Shown: in pieces, positions 10,273 through 19,218 of the stretch
Layout of the letters: each line of letters begins with the position of its first letter
Numbering within the stretch: position 1 is the first letter of the stretch
Source: Spongiactinospora sp. TRM90649
GTDB lineage: Bacteria > Actinomycetota > Actinomycetes > Streptosporangiales > Streptosporangiaceae
Direction: 5' to 3'
Assembly (NCBI RefSeq): GCF_029382225.1
Contig: NZ_JARLTC010000006.1
Location: 337,870-401,869 of the forward strand
DNA length: 64,000 nt
Translations under genes and position numbers: made by a program
The notes under the pieces: model-generated
Told to the model about the DNA's origin: nothing
What the model saw: only the letters and a program-made list of their open reading frames with translations
Database searches by the model: none

Positions 10273-10333
10273 GCCCTGGCCGAGGCCCGGCCCGGGGCGC
10301 TGGCCGCGAAGTGCGTGAGAGAGTGAGACGTGC

Positions 10334-11239
10334 GTGGAATCTGCCGCCGACGGCGCCAGTCCCCCCGACGCCGGCGGTGACGGAAAGAACCGGCCCGACG
10401 GCGTGACCGGCCGCACCGGCCGGAACCTCCCGGCCGCGATCGCCGTGGGCCTGGGCCTCGGTGCGCTGGTCATCGGGTCGCTCTACGTGTTCAAGGTGCT
10501 GTTCCTGGTCGTCGCCGCCGTGGCCGTGGGTATCGGGGTGACCGAGCTGGTGCGGGCCTTCGCCACGCGGGGCATTCACGTGCCGCTGGTCCCGGTGCTG
10601 GCCGGGCTGGCGCTGATGGTCGCGGGCGCGTACTGGGGCGGCCCCGCCGGGTTGGTCGGCGGTTTCGCGGTCACGCTCTTCACGTTGCTCGTGTGGCGCA
10701 TGTTCCGGCGAGGCGACGGCGAGTCCGGAGGCCATGTCACCGACGGTTACGTCCGTGACGCTTCGGCGAGCGTGCTGGTCGCGGCGTATCCGGCGTTCCT
10801 CGCAGGTTTCGTCGGGCTGCTGCTGGAACCGGCCGACGGCCCGCACCGCGTGGTGATCTTCGTCGCGGTGACGGTCGCCAGCGACATCGGCGGCTACGCG
10901 GCCGGGGTGCTGTTCGGGCGGCACCGGATGGCCCCGGTGATCAGTCCGAAGAAGACCTGGGAGGGCTTCGCCGGTTCGGCGCTCACCTGCGTGGTCGTGG
11001 GCGCGTGGCTGGTCACCTGGCTGCTGGACGGCGAGCTCTGGCAGGGCGCGCTGCTCGGCGCGGTGTTCGTGGTCTTCGCGACGGCGGGCGACCTGGTGGA
11101 GTCCGTGATCAAGCGCGATCTGCGGATCAAGGATCTGGGCACGCTGCTGCCCGGCCACGGCGGGATGATGGACCGCCTCGACTCCCTGGTGGTGACGCTC
11201 GTCCCCGCGTGGGTGCTGCTCGAACTGTTCGCCCGCTAG
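10334..11239 (+). CDS. cdsA: phosphatidate cytidylyltransferase (CDP-diglyceride synthase)
   Basis: The 301-residue integral membrane enzyme converts phosphatidic acid and CTP to CDP-diacylglycerol, the precursor of phosphatidylinositol, phosphatidylglycerol and cardiolipin. About seven membrane helices are visible. The family signature is complete near the C-terminus: SVIKRDLRIKDLG followed by LLPGHGGMMDRLDS, and FGRHRMAPVISPKKTWEG is also typical. It starts at GTG and is the last gene of the rpsB transcription direction before the convergent SUFU-like gene, 15 bases away. Confidence 0.97.
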   Translation: MESAADGASPPDAGGDGKNRPDGVTGRTGRNLPAAIAVGLGLGALVIGSLYVFKVLFLVVAAVAVGIGVTELVRAFATRGIHVPLVPVLAGLALMVAGAYWGGPAGLVGGFAVTLFTLLVWRMFRRGDGESGGHVTDGYVRDASASVLVAAYPAFLAGFVGLLLEPADGPHRVVIFVAVTVASDIGGYAAGVLFGRHRMAPVISPKKTWEGFAGSALTCVVVGAWLVTWLLDGELWQGALLGAVFVVFATAGDLVESVIKRDLRIKDLGTLLPGHGGMMDRLDSLVVTLVPAWVLLELFAR

Positions 11240-11254
11240 ATCATCCGCTGGGCG

Positions 11255-12331
11255 CTACGCCGTGAAGCGGGAGTCCGGCAGCCGGGCCTCGCCGCGCAGT
11301 TCGGCCTCGGTGGCCGGGGCCAGCCACAGCCAGCGCACCGCCTCGCCGCCAAAGGCGAATCCTGAGATGTCCGGCACGCCGGGCGGGTCCGCGCGCATGA
11401 TGACCCCCGCGTAGCCGGGCCCCAGCGGGAACGTCGCGGGCTCGTGGTACCACTTGGCGCTGTGGCCGTGCCCCAGCCAGGTCACCGAGTGCCAGGGATA
11501 CTGCGCCAGCCACAGGAACAGCCTGGCGGCCTCCCTGGCGTCGCCACGGGTGGCCAGGGCCAGCTCCACCCGCGCGTACGCCTCCGGCCGGTCGATGTAC
11601 TGCTCGACCGTGGGCATCCGCTGGCAGCTCATCCCCACCGTGGACAGCACCGTGTGCGCGCGGTCGCGCTCCGGCGGGCGCTCGCTGATGCCCACCGTGG
11701 GCAGGCGCTCGCCGCTGATGTCCCAGTAGCGGCCCGCCGTGCCGACCCGGACGTCGAGATGGCCGAGCACGAACTGCTGGAAGGACGGCCACGCGCCGTC
11801 GGCCGTCCGCCACTGCCAGTAGGCGGCGGCCTTGGTGACCCGGGGCGACAGGCCTTCCATGGCCTCGTCGAGCCCCCACGCGAACGAGGTCTCGCCGATC
11901 GCGTCGCGGGAGTAGCCTGGCATGCCCCGTGTCATGTCGGCCCAGCCGGGGATGACGGCCAGCAGCTCGTTCCCCTCGTACAGCGCGGCGCCGTCGCCCT
12001 CCTCGAACCAGAGCACGGACAGCGTGCCGAGGTGGCGGCGTCCCTCCGGGTGGCGCGTGTTGGCGCGGGGCATCACCGGCGGCAGGCCCGCGACCAGCCT
12101 GCCGGGGTCGGCGTCGGCCGGCGCGGGGCCGTGGTTGGCCAGCCAGACGGCTCCGTGCACCTCTCCCGTCGGAGCGCACAGGTAAGCTACTGAGGAGATC
12201 TCGTCGCGCTCGACCACGAGCGTGCGGCTGCCGTACGGGTTGGCGTCGGTCAGCAGGACCTCGGCGCCGTCCGCGGGCCGGCGGCCGTCGCCGTGGTCGC
12301 CTGCCGGGTCGGCCGCACGGGATGTCGCCAT
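11255..12331 (-). CDS. suppressor-of-fused (SUFU)-like domain protein
   Basis: The 358-residue soluble protein matches what I recall of actinobacterial proteins annotated with the SUFU domain. Characteristic stretches are [58 protein letters not shown] and [17 protein letters not shown]. The biochemical role of bacterial SUFU proteins is not established; some occur in polymorphic-toxin immunity, but no toxin is next door here. It is convergent with cdsA and divergent from rlmN. The ATG at 12331 begins the first recognisable residues. Confidence 0.6.
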   Translation of the reverse strand: MATSRAADPAGDHGDGRRPADGAEVLLTDANPYGSRTLVVERDEISSVAYLCAPTGEVHGAVWLANHGPAPADADPGRLVAGLPPVMPRANTRHPEGRRHLGTLSVLWFEEGDGAALYEGNELLAVIPGWADMTRGMPGYSRDAIGETSFAWGLDEAMEGLSPRVTKAAAYWQWRTADGAWPSFQQFVLGHLDVRVGTAGRYWDISGERLPTVGISERPPERDRAHTVLSTVGMSCQRMPTVEQYIDRPEAYARVELALATRGDAREAARLFLWLAQYPWHSVTWLGHGHSAKWYHEPATFPLGPGYAGVIMRADPPGVPDISGFAFGGEAVRWLWLAPATEAELRGEARLPDSRFTA

Positions 12332-12400
12332 ACATCCGCACTTTAGATCAACGCCGCCCCCGGTCCACGGGATGTCGCGACAAAGTCGGAGCGATTGTCG

Positions 12401-12430
12401 GAGCGAGTCAGTGTCGAGCGAGTCAGTGTC
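12401..12430 (+). repeat. 15-bp perfect tandem repeat over the rlmN start
   Basis: GAGCGAGTCAGTGTC occurs twice back to back. Each copy supplies an in-frame GTG that can serve as the rlmN start (12411, and 12426 in the second copy), each preceded by an AG-rich stretch. Because the unit is a multiple of three, changes in copy number would keep the frame. Confidence 0.8.
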
Positions 12431-13604
12431 GAAAGAGAGCGTCCAGACGGTGCCGTCCACGTCATCCACGTCCTCCAGCCCGAACGAGGTGTCCGCCGAC
12501 GGGCGTCCGCTGCTGACCTTCGCGGCGCCGCGCCGGGCCAAACCCGCCCGTCACCTGGCCGACCTGTCGATGGCCGAGCGGCGCGACGCCGTGGCCGAGC
12601 TGGGCGAGAAGGCGTTCCGGGCCGACCAGCTCTCGCGGCACTACTTCGACCGGCTCACCCACGACGCCGCGGCGATGACCGACCTGCCCACCGCCTCGCG
12701 CGACCGGCTGGCCGAGGCGCTGCTGCCATCCCTGCTCACGCCGGTGCGCGAGATCGTCTGCGACGGCGGCACCACCCGAAAGACGCTCTGGCGGCTCTTC
12801 GACGGTGCGCTGGTCGAGTCGGTGCTGATGCGCTACCCCGAGCGAGTCACGATCTGCGTGTCCTCGCAGGCGGGCTGCGGGATGAACTGCCCGTTCTGCG
12901 CCACCGGCCAGGCGGGCCTGACCAGGAACATGTCCACGGCCGAGATCGTCGAGCAGGTGGTCGCGGGGGCCAGGGCGCTGGCCGCGGGCGAGGTGCCCGG
13001 CGGGCCGGGCCGGGTCAGCAACATCGTGTTCATGGGCATGGGCGAGCCGATGGCCAACTACAAGGCGGTGATCGGCGCGGTCCGGCGGATGACCGACCCC
13101 TCGCCGCACGGCCTGGGCATCTCCGCGCGCGGCGTCACGGTCTCCACCGTTGGCCTGGTCCCGGCGATCGGCAAGCTGGCGGCGGAGGGGCTTCCGGTCA
13201 CCCTCGCGCTGTCGCTGCACGCGCCCGACGACGAGCTGCGCGACACCCTGGTGCCGGTCAACACCCGCTGGAAGGTCGATGAGGTGCTCGACGCGGCCTG
13301 GGACTACGCCAGGATCACCGGGCGCCGGGTCTCCATCGAGTACGCCCTGATCAAGGACGTCAACGACCAGGAGTGGCGGGCCGACCTGCTCGGGCGCCTG
13401 GTCAAGAACCGCCTCGCGCACGTCAACCTGATCCCGCTGAACCCGACCCCCGGCTCCAAGTGGACGGCCTCCCGGCCGGAGGACGAGCGGGCGTTCGTGC
13501 GCCGCCTGGAGGCGCACGGCGTGCCGGTGACCGTCCGCGACACCCGGGGCCGGGAGATCGACGGCGCCTGCGGCCAGCTCGCCGCCGCCGCGCCGGAGGA
13601 GTGA
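12411..13604 (+). CDS. rlmN: dual-specificity 23S rRNA A2503 / tRNA A37 C2-methyltransferase (radical SAM)
   Basis: This is a radical-SAM methyltransferase of the RlmN family. The cluster motif CGMNCPFC (CxxxCxxC) binds 4Fe-4[10 protein letters not shown] follows as the SAM-contact motif, and the C-terminal DGACGQL supplies the second catalytic cysteine. It methylates A2503 in the peptidyl-transferase tunnel and A37 in some tRNAs. The start is uncertain: GTG 12411 has GGAG 7 bases upstream and gives 397 residues, while ATG 12372 would add 13 residues without a clear ribosome-binding site. The N-terminal 40 residues are Ser-rich and not conserved. Confidence 0.95.
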   Translation: MSSESVSKESVQTVPSTSSTSSSPNEVSADGRPLLTFAAPRRAKPARHLADLSMAERRDAVAELGEKAFRADQLSRHYFDRLTHDAAAMTDLPTASRDRLAEALLPSLLTPVREIVCDGGTTRKTLWRLFDGALVESVLMRYPERVTICVSSQAGCGMNCPFCATGQAGLTRNMSTAEIVEQVVAGARALAAGEVPGGPGRVSNIVFMGMGEPMANYKAVIGAVRRMTDPSPHGLGISARGVTVSTVGLVPAIGKLAAEGLPVTLALSLHAPDDELRDTLVPVNTRWKVDEVLDAAWDYARITGRRVSIEYALIKDVNDQEWRADLLGRLVKNRLAHVNLIPLNPTPGSKWTASRPEDERAFVRRLEAHGVPVTVRDTRGREIDGACGQLAAAAPEE

Positions 13605-13608
13605 GCCG

Positions 13609-14283
13609 CTACGGCCGGGTGCGCCGCAGCAGCGAGTAACCCGCGAGCGCGACGGCCGACCACACCAGCGTGGGCGCGGCCAGCCCGGCCAGGTCGGCGC
13701 TCAGCGTGCCGTCGGCCGCCGCGCGCATCCACCGCATGACCGGCACGAGCAGCGGCCCGGCCGGGGTGATGCTGAGCAGCAGCAGGCCGAGGAACCCGCC
13801 GAACAGCGCGAGCATCGACACCCCGGGCGAGGGCATGATCGGCCTGCTGGTCAGCGCGCCCAGCGCGGTGCCGACCGCCACACCGAGCAGGTGCAGCGCC
13901 ACGCCCTGCGCGAGCACGGCCCCGGCGGGCGTGCCGGTGAAGGCGATCAGCAGGGGAGTGACCACGGCGATCGCGGCCAGGCCGCCGTTGACCGCCAGGC
14001 AGGCCGCCAGCCCCGCCGCCACCTCGCGGCCGGGGCCGCCCGCCGAGGTCATCGACACGATCCGCTGCGCGTCGGGCTCGGTGTCCAGCAGCCCGCGCGC
14101 CGCCCAGGCGAACACCACGATCAGCAGCCCGGCCGAGTCGGCGTACGCGGACGGCTCATCGCCCGGCGGCACGCGCACCGCGTAGAAGATGCCCAGCATG
14201 ACCACCAGTGCGAAGACGGGTTGCAGCAGCCGGTGGGAGCGGGCGTAGGCGGCCACCTTGAAACGGACCAGTGCCGTCGTCAC
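13609..14283 (-). CDS. ABC-2-type transporter permease
   Basis: The 224-residue membrane protein has six predicted helices. The N-terminal amphipathic start VRFKVAAYARSHRLLQPVFA is typical of ABC-2 permeases. It overlaps the ATPase gene by ATGA (14280-14283), so the two are translationally coupled subunits of one exporter. The substrate is not evident. Its stop lies 4 bases from the convergent rlmN stop. Confidence 0.8.
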   Translation of the reverse strand: MTTALVRFKVAAYARSHRLLQPVFALVVMLGIFYAVRVPPGDEPSAYADSAGLLIVVFAWAARGLLDTEPDAQRIVSMTSAGGPGREVAAGLAACLAVNGGLAAIAVVTPLLIAFTGTPAGAVLAQGVALHLLGVAVGTALGALTSRPIMPSPGVSMLALFGGFLGLLLLSITPAGPLLVPVMRWMRAAADGTLSADLAGLAAPTLVWSAVALAGYSLLRRTRP

Positions 14284-15053
14284 GCGCCCTCACCCCGTCC
14301 GGCCGCCGGGAGCGCCGCCCCGGCCTCGGGCCGCGAGGGGCGGACACGCACTTCGTGGCCTTCCTTACGCAATCGCGCGGCCAGTTCGGCGGCGGTGGCG
14401 GAGAGCGTGACCACCTCCACCACCGACAGCGGCTCCTCGTCGCCGCTCTCCACGGGCGTGACCGTCGTGTCGGCCACCGAGAGGATCCGGCGGGCCGCCA
14501 CCTCCCGCAGTTCGCCCTGGTGGTCGCTGACCACGACGATCCCGCCGTCGGCCGCGATCTCACCGGCGATCAGCGGCAGCTCGGCGCGGGTGCGGGTGTC
14601 CAGCCCGGCGAACGGCTCGTCGAGGATCAGCAGCCGGTTCTCCGCCGCGCCGAGCAGGGCCTGGGCCAGGCCGACCTTGTGCGCGCTGCCCTTGGACAGC
14701 TCGCCGAGCGGCCGGGAGAGCAGCGGGGTGAGGCCGAGCCGTTCGGGCCAGTCGCCGGCGCCGGAGACACCCCGGATCCTGGCCATCGCGGCCAGGTAGC
14801 CCGCCACCGTGAACGGCTGGTCGCCGGGGAAGGTCTCGGGCGAGTAGCCGACCAGACGAGGACGGCCCGCCACCGCCCCCCTGGTGGGGCGCAGCGCCCC
14901 GGCGAGCAGCCGCAGGAAGGTCGACTTGCCCGCCCCGTTGCGCCCGACCACCTCCAGCACCTGCCCGGGAGGAAGATCCAGGCTCACGTCGCGGAGAATC
15001 CACGGGCCGCGCCGCGCGTAGCGGAATGAGACGCTCGACAGTCGCATAGGCAA
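14280..15053 (-). CDS. ABC transporter ATP-binding protein
   Basis: The 257-residue nucleotide-binding domain has Walker A GRNGAGKST (residues 38-46), an atypical signature region (LSKGSAHKVGLAQALLG, with LSKGS in place of LSGGQ), Walker B LLILDEPFAGLD and a switch histidine in VVVSDHQGE. The C-terminal 60 residues carry an extra alpha/beta segment (VVEVVTLSATAAELAARLRK). It powers the permease encoded by the overlapping downstream gene. The first two codons (MPM) leave a start at 15053 or 15047. Confidence 0.88.
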   Translation of the reverse strand: MPMRLSSVSFRYARRGPWILRDVSLDLPPGQVLEVVGRNGAGKSTFLRLLAGALRPTRGAVAGRPRLVGYSPETFPGDQPFTVAGYLAAMARIRGVSGAGDWPERLGLTPLLSRPLGELSKGSAHKVGLAQALLGAAENRLLILDEPFAGLDTRTRAELPLIAGEIAADGGIVVVSDHQGELREVAARRILSVADTTVTPVESGDEEPLSVVEVVTLSATAAELAARLRKEGHEVRVRPSRPEAGAALPAAGRGEGA

Positions 15054-15126
15054 CCCAGGCTATTGGCCGGATGCCCGAACTGCGGTCAATAAGCAGTTTT
15101 CGCCATGTTGACGATATTGAGGGGGT

Positions 15127-16638
15127 TCAGTCCACCACGCCGATCTGGCGGGCCGCCCGCAGCGCCAGCCACACCTCGGCGAATCCGGCGCTGGACGACA
15201 GGTCTCTGCCGGTGAGCGCGGCGAACCGGCGCAGCCGGTAGGCGAGCGTGTTCGGGTGGACGTGCAGCGCCCTGGCCGCGTCGTCGAGCCTGCGATCGCG
15301 CTCCATCCAGGTGCGCGCGGAGTCCAGCAGGCGAGTCTCGTGCTCCAGGTCGTAGCGCAGCACCTCGCCGAGCACGTATTCGACCAGCGCGTCCAGCACG
15401 GAGGGGTCGTCGGGCAGCCAGCGTCCCGCCGTGTCGTCGCCGTACGGCACGAACGGCTGCCCGGACTCGGTGGCCCGCGCCACCGCCCAGACGGCCTCGC
15501 GCTGCGGCACCCGCAGCGACGTTCCCGGCGCGAACGGCCTGCTCGCCCCGGCCGCCACCCCCCGCAGCTCGGCCACCGCGTCGTGGGCGGCGGCGGTGTC
15601 GGCGGTCAGCACGTATAGGTCGTCACGACGGCGCAGCATCAGGTGGGGGCACTCCATCAGGGCGCGGTCAAGGCCGTCGTCGTCCACCTCACGGACGATG
15701 AGCAGCCGCAGTCGGCCCTGCTCGTCGCCGGGGTCGGCGGGGAGGCCGAGGCGGCGCAGGCGGCGCCGTACGGCGGCCGGTTCGAGCACGTCCTGCAGCA
15801 TCTCGGCCAGGGTCTCCGCCCCTTCGCGGCGCTGCGCCTCGTGCTCGTGACGCGCCATGGCCAGCCGCAGCGCCGCCACGGTGGCGATGTGCTGGGCCAC
15901 GGCGAGCCCCGCCGGGCGGGTGTCGCCGCCGCCCAGGGCGACCAGGAACCCGGCCGAGCCGCCCGGCGAGGGCACCGGCAGCGCGAACCCGCCCGGAATG
16001 CCCGGCGGCGCCTCGGGGGAGCCCGGCAGCACCGAGGGATCGGGCGGCACGGGCACGTCGGGCAGCAGTGGGCGGCCGTGCGGCGTGCACAGGTAAAGCC
16101 GGTAGCCCGACAGCCGCTCCAGCCGGCGGAACAGCGTGGCGGTGCCGAGATCCTCCGACGCCATCCAGCGCAGCGTGTCGAACACCTGGAGCTGCGCCCC
16201 GATCCGCTGCCCGGAGTCTTCTCTGACCGCCGCCGCGACCTCCTGCGCGATCGCGATGAACGGCACCGCCCTCGGCACCTCCAGCACCGGCAGCGAGCGC
16301 TCCTCGGCGGCGGCGAAGAACTCGTCGTGCAGCGGCGGCGCGTACATCTGCGCGGACAGCGTGAGCGCGGCCACACCCGCGTCGTCGAGGCGCAGCAGGT
16401 AGTCGCGCTGTTCGGCGGCCAGGCGCGGAATCGCGATTCCGGTGGTCATGATGACCTCCGCGCCGAGCAGCCACGGGGTCGGGTCGTCCAGCTCGCTGAC
16501 GTGGGCCCAGGAGACGAGTCGGGACAGCCCCGATTCGCCCGCCAGCACGCGCATCTGCAACTGGGGGAACTGGACGAGCTGCTCGACGGTCAGCTTGCCG
16601 CTCGGTGTCACTCTGGTGGGGGCCTTGTGTTCGGCCAC
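15127..16638 (-). CDS. PucR-family transcriptional regulator
   Basis: The 503-residue regulator has an N-terminal PucR-like sensing domain (about residues 15-140, LTVEQLVQFPQLQMRVLAGE and WLLGAEVIMTTGIAI), a central GGDEF-like/CdaR region and the C-terminal HTH_30 domain (VHPNTLAYRLRRFAALTGRD, near 470). Characterised members activate purine, amino-acid or sugar-acid catabolism in response to a metabolite. It is divergent from an NCS1 permease and a cyclase, and probably controls both through the intergenic inverted repeat. Confidence 0.88.
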   Translation of the reverse strand: MAEHKAPTRVTPSGKLTVEQLVQFPQLQMRVLAGESGLSRLVSWAHVSELDDPTPWLLGAEVIMTTGIAIPRLAAEQRDYLLRLDDAGVAALTLSAQMYAPPLHDEFFAAAEERSLPVLEVPRAVPFIAIAQEVAAAVREDSGQRIGAQLQVFDTLRWMASEDLGTATLFRRLERLSGYRLYLCTPHGRPLLPDVPVPPDPSVLPGSPEAPPGIPGGFALPVPSPGGSAGFLVALGGGDTRPAGLAVAQHIATVAALRLAMARHEHEAQRREGAETLAEMLQDVLEPAAVRRRLRRLGLPADPGDEQGRLRLLIVREVDDDGLDRALMECPHLMLRRRDDLYVLTADTAAAHDAVAELRGVAAGASRPFAPGTSLRVPQREAVWAVARATESGQPFVPYGDDTAGRWLPDDPSVLDALVEYVLGEVLRYDLEHETRLLDSARTWMERDRRLDDAARALHVHPNTLAYRLRRFAALTGRDLSSSAGFAEVWLALRAARQIGVVD

Positions 16639-16777
16639 AGGGCCTACCGTACCTCTTTGTGGCTATGACAGTTGCGCAGGGCCCCCGCGCTGTTGAAACT
16701 GGTCATCAGGTGCGAGACGAGCTGATCCCTCCGCAGGTCGAAACGCATATACCCCCAGTTCCCCCGAAATCCCTCAG

Positions 16778-16823
16778 GGCATGTGGTCGCGCCGATCATG
16801 CGCGATCGGCGCGGCCACATGCC
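16778..16823. promoter_or_regulatory. 46-bp inverted repeat in the pucR-like/permease intergenic region
   Basis: Two 20-base arms pair with a single T-G mismatch: GGCATGTGG-T-CGCGCCGATC, a 6-base loop (ATGCGC), then GATCGGCGCG-G-CCACATGCC. It ends 44 bases before the permease start and lies in the permease leader or promoter. It may be the binding site of the PucR dimer or an RNA hairpin. The 229-base divergent region contains no gene. Confidence 0.7.
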
Positions 16824-16867
16824 ACCCGCGCGGTCGGGAGACCGCGGCCGAGAGAGCCGGAGGACGG

Positions 16868-18466
16868 ATGAACGGACGGGCTGTGGCCGAGGGCGGTTCC
16901 CCTGATCCTCGGACGCCGGGAGCGGGTGCGACCGCGCCTCCGCCGATCACTGAGATCGAGACGTACGGGGTCGAGCGCATCCCCGCCCACGACCGCACAG
17001 CCCGTCCGCTGGACCTCTTCCGGGTCTCCTTCGGCGGCGCGAACACCTTCGCCACCTGCGTGCTGGGCGCGTTCCCCATCCTGTTCGGCCTGTCCTTCTG
17101 GCAGGGGCTCGGCGCGACCGTGGCCGGGCTGCTGGTCGGCGCGCTGATCCTGGCCCCCCTCGCCCTCTTCGGCCCGCTCAACGGCACCAACAACGCGGTC
17201 TCCTCCTCGGCGCACCTTGGCGTCCACGGCCGTGTCGTCGGGTCGTTCCTGTCGCTCCTCACGGCCATCGCGTTCTTCTCGATCTCGGTGTGGTCCTCCG
17301 GCGACGCCCTGGTCGGCGGTGCCGCGCGGCTCGTCGGACTGCCGGCGAACGGGTTCTCGCACGCCGCGGCCTACGCGGTGTTCGCCGCGCTCGTCCTGAT
17401 CGTGTGCGTGTACGGCTTCCGCTTCATGCTGTTCGTCAACAAGATCGCGGTCGCCGCCGCCTCGCTGCTCTTCGTGCTCGGCGTGTTCGCCTTCGCCGGT
17501 GACTTCGACGCCTCCTACCCGGGCACGTTCGCCTCCACGGCCGATCCGCTGTTCCTGCCGTCGTTCATCGGCGCGGCGCTCATCGTGCTGTCCAACCCGG
17601 TGTCGTTCGGCGCGTTCCTGGGTGACTGGTCCAGGTACATCCCGGCCGCCACGCCGCGCCACCGGGTCATGGGGGCGGCTTTCCTCGCCCAGGCGGCCAC
17701 GATCCTGCCGTTCGGCTTCGGGCTGGTGACCGCCTCGATCATCGCCGCGAAGGCCGCGCCGTACCTGGACCCGGCCGCGCCCAACTACGTGGGCGGGCTG
17801 CTCGCCGTCTCGCCGGGGTGGTACTTCCTGCCGGTCTGCCTGATCGCCCTGATCGGCGGCATGTCCACCGGCACCACCTCGCTGTACGGCACCGGCCTCG
17901 ACCTCTCCAGCGTCTTCCCCAGGTTCAGCCGGGTACAGGCCACCGTGCTGATCGGCGCGCTGTCGATCGTGTTCATCTTCCTCGGCCGCTTCGCGCTGAA
18001 CCTCACCCAGAGCATCTCCACCTTCGCCACCCTCATCATCACCTGCACCGCGCCGTGGATGGTGATCATGACGCTCGGTTACCTCACCCGGCGCGGCTGG
18101 TACGACCCGGAGGCGCTGCAGGTGTTCAACCGCCGCCAGCGCGGCGGTCGCTACTGGTTCACCCACGGCTGGAACTGGCGCGGCGTCGCCGCCTGGGCGG
18201 TCTCCGCCGCGCCGGCCATCGCCTTCACCAACATCCCCGGCCAGTTCGTCGGCCCGCTGGGCGGGCTCGCCGGGGGAGTGGACATCTCGCTGCCACTGGG
18301 GCTCGGCACCGCCGCCGTGCTCTACCTGCTGCTGCTCGCCGTGTTCCCGGAACCCCGCGCGGTCTTCGGCCCGCGCGGGCCTCGTCTGGTCCGCGCCGCC
18401 GACACCCCGGTTCCGCCTATCATCGGCCCCGGAGGCACGGGCGCGGAGCATCCCGCCCGGGTGTGA
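16868..18466 (+). CDS. NCS1-family permease (purine/cytosine/allantoin type)
   Basis: This is a 532-residue permease with about 12 helices. An N-terminal cytosolic stretch leads to RPLDLFRVSFGGANTFATCV, the usual NCS1 start of helix 1. Later NGTNNAVSSSAHLGV, the sequence GDWSRYIPAATPRH and MSTGTTSLYGTGLDLSS match the nucleobase branch. It imports a nucleobase, hydantoin or related compound with H+ or Na+. Good GGAGG spacing supports ATG 16868. It is 32 bases upstream of the cyclase gene, so they probably form one transcript. Confidence 0.88.
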   Translation: MNGRAVAEGGSPDPRTPGAGATAPPPITEIETYGVERIPAHDRTARPLDLFRVSFGGANTFATCVLGAFPILFGLSFWQGLGATVAGLLVGALILAPLALFGPLNGTNNAVSSSAHLGVHGRVVGSFLSLLTAIAFFSISVWSSGDALVGGAARLVGLPANGFSHAAAYAVFAALVLIVCVYGFRFMLFVNKIAVAAASLLFVLGVFAFAGDFDASYPGTFASTADPLFLPSFIGAALIVLSNPVSFGAFLGDWSRYIPAATPRHRVMGAAFLAQAATILPFGFGLVTASIIAAKAAPYLDPAAPNYVGGLLAVSPGWYFLPVCLIALIGGMSTGTTSLYGTGLDLSSVFPRFSRVQATVLIGALSIVFIFLGRFALNLTQSISTFATLIITCTAPWMVIMTLGYLTRRGWYDPEALQVFNRRQRGGRYWFTHGWNWRGVAAWAVSAAPAIAFTNIPGQFVGPLGGLAGGVDISLPLGLGTAAVLYLLLLAVFPEPRAVFGPRGPRLVRAADTPVPPIIGPGGTGAEHPARV

Positions 18467-18498
18467 GCCGGGTGTGAGCACGTGAGAGGGGGGCGGTC

Positions 18499-19149
18499 AT
18501 GATCGTCGATCTATCGGTGCCGATCGAGACCGGCATGCCGGTCTATCCAGGAGACCCCGAGGTCACCGTCTCACCGGCGCTGACGGCCGCCGCCGACGGC
18601 GTCAACGTGCTGCGCGTGCACCTGGGCTCGCAGTCGGGCACCCATGTGGACGCCCCCAACCACATCGACGACTCCCTGCCCGGCCTCGACGCGCTGCCGC
18701 TCGACCGGTTTTTCGGCCCCGCCACGGTGGCCGACGTTCGCGGGCTGCCCCCGGGCGCGGCCATCGGCCCGGAGTCGCTGGCCCCGGCGCTGCGGCCGGG
18801 GCACATCCTGCTCATCGCCACCGGCTGGTCGGATTACTGGGGCACCGGCCACTACCTGAGCCATCCCCACCTGACGGCCGAGGCCGCCCGTCTCATCGTC
18901 GGGTCGGGCGTGCGCACCGTGGCCATCGACGCCCTCAGCGTCGATCCCACCCCGCCCGACGAGAAGGGGGAGTTCCTGCCCGCGCACCGGGTGCTGTGCG
19001 GCGCGCACGCCGTCATCGCCGAGAACCTGCGCAACCTGGGCACTGTGCTCGCGGAGCGCCCGGACGGGCCCTTCGAGGTCTCGCTGCTCCCGCTGCGGCT
19101 GGCGGGCGCGGCCGACGGGGCCCCGGTCCGCGCGGTGGCGCGGCTGTGA
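18499..19149 (+). CDS. cyclase-family metal-dependent hydrolase (kynurenine formamidase/isatin hydrolase-like)
   Basis: The 216-residue protein has the family metal motif SGTHVDAPNH (H49, D51, H55) and VAIDALSVD, which lines the active site. Members hydrolyse cyclic or formylated amides such as N-formylkynurenine and isatin using Zn or Mn. It follows an NCS1 permease under a PucR-type regulator, so an imported nitrogen heterocycle may be its substrate. No other tryptophan-catabolism gene is present, which makes a kynurenine role less certain. Confidence 0.82.
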   Translation: MIVDLSVPIETGMPVYPGDPEVTVSPALTAAADGVNVLRVHLGSQSGTHVDAPNHIDDSLPGLDALPLDRFFGPATVADVRGLPPGAAIGPESLAPALRPGHILLIATGWSDYWGTGHYLSHPHLTAEAARLIVGSGVRTVAIDALSVDPTPPDEKGEFLPAHRVLCGAHAVIAENLRNLGTVLAERPDGPFEVSLLPLRLAGAADGAPVRAVARL

Positions 19150-19153
19150 GCGC

Positions 19154-19184
19154 TTGATGTCAACCGCGGTTGAGGTTGCACGAT
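19154..19184 (+). promoter_or_regulatory. MerR/SoxR-type promoter with 19-bp spacer (LLM gene 1)
   Basis: TTGATG (-35) and CACGAT (-10) are separated by 19 bases, the overlong spacing used by MerR-family activators. A perfect 14-bp dyad, TCAACCGCGGTTGA (19160-19173), fills the spacer. The sequence GTTGAGGTTGCACG (19169-19182) recurs exactly in the promoter of the other LLM gene at 53499-53512. Confidence 0.7.
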
Positions 19185-19218
19185 AGGTCGCCATACCCGA
19201 CTTATCGGAGGATTCCGG

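Noticed and set aside
15053..15127. PucR and ABC exporter as one operon
   Set aside because: They are in the same direction with 73 bases between them, but nothing links the exporter to the PucR regulon, and the regulator more plausibly serves the divergent permease.
16796..18481. 561-codon frame antisense to the NCS1 permease
   Set aside because: It is exactly opposite a well-supported transporter and consists of low-complexity Arg/Glu/Gly sequence.
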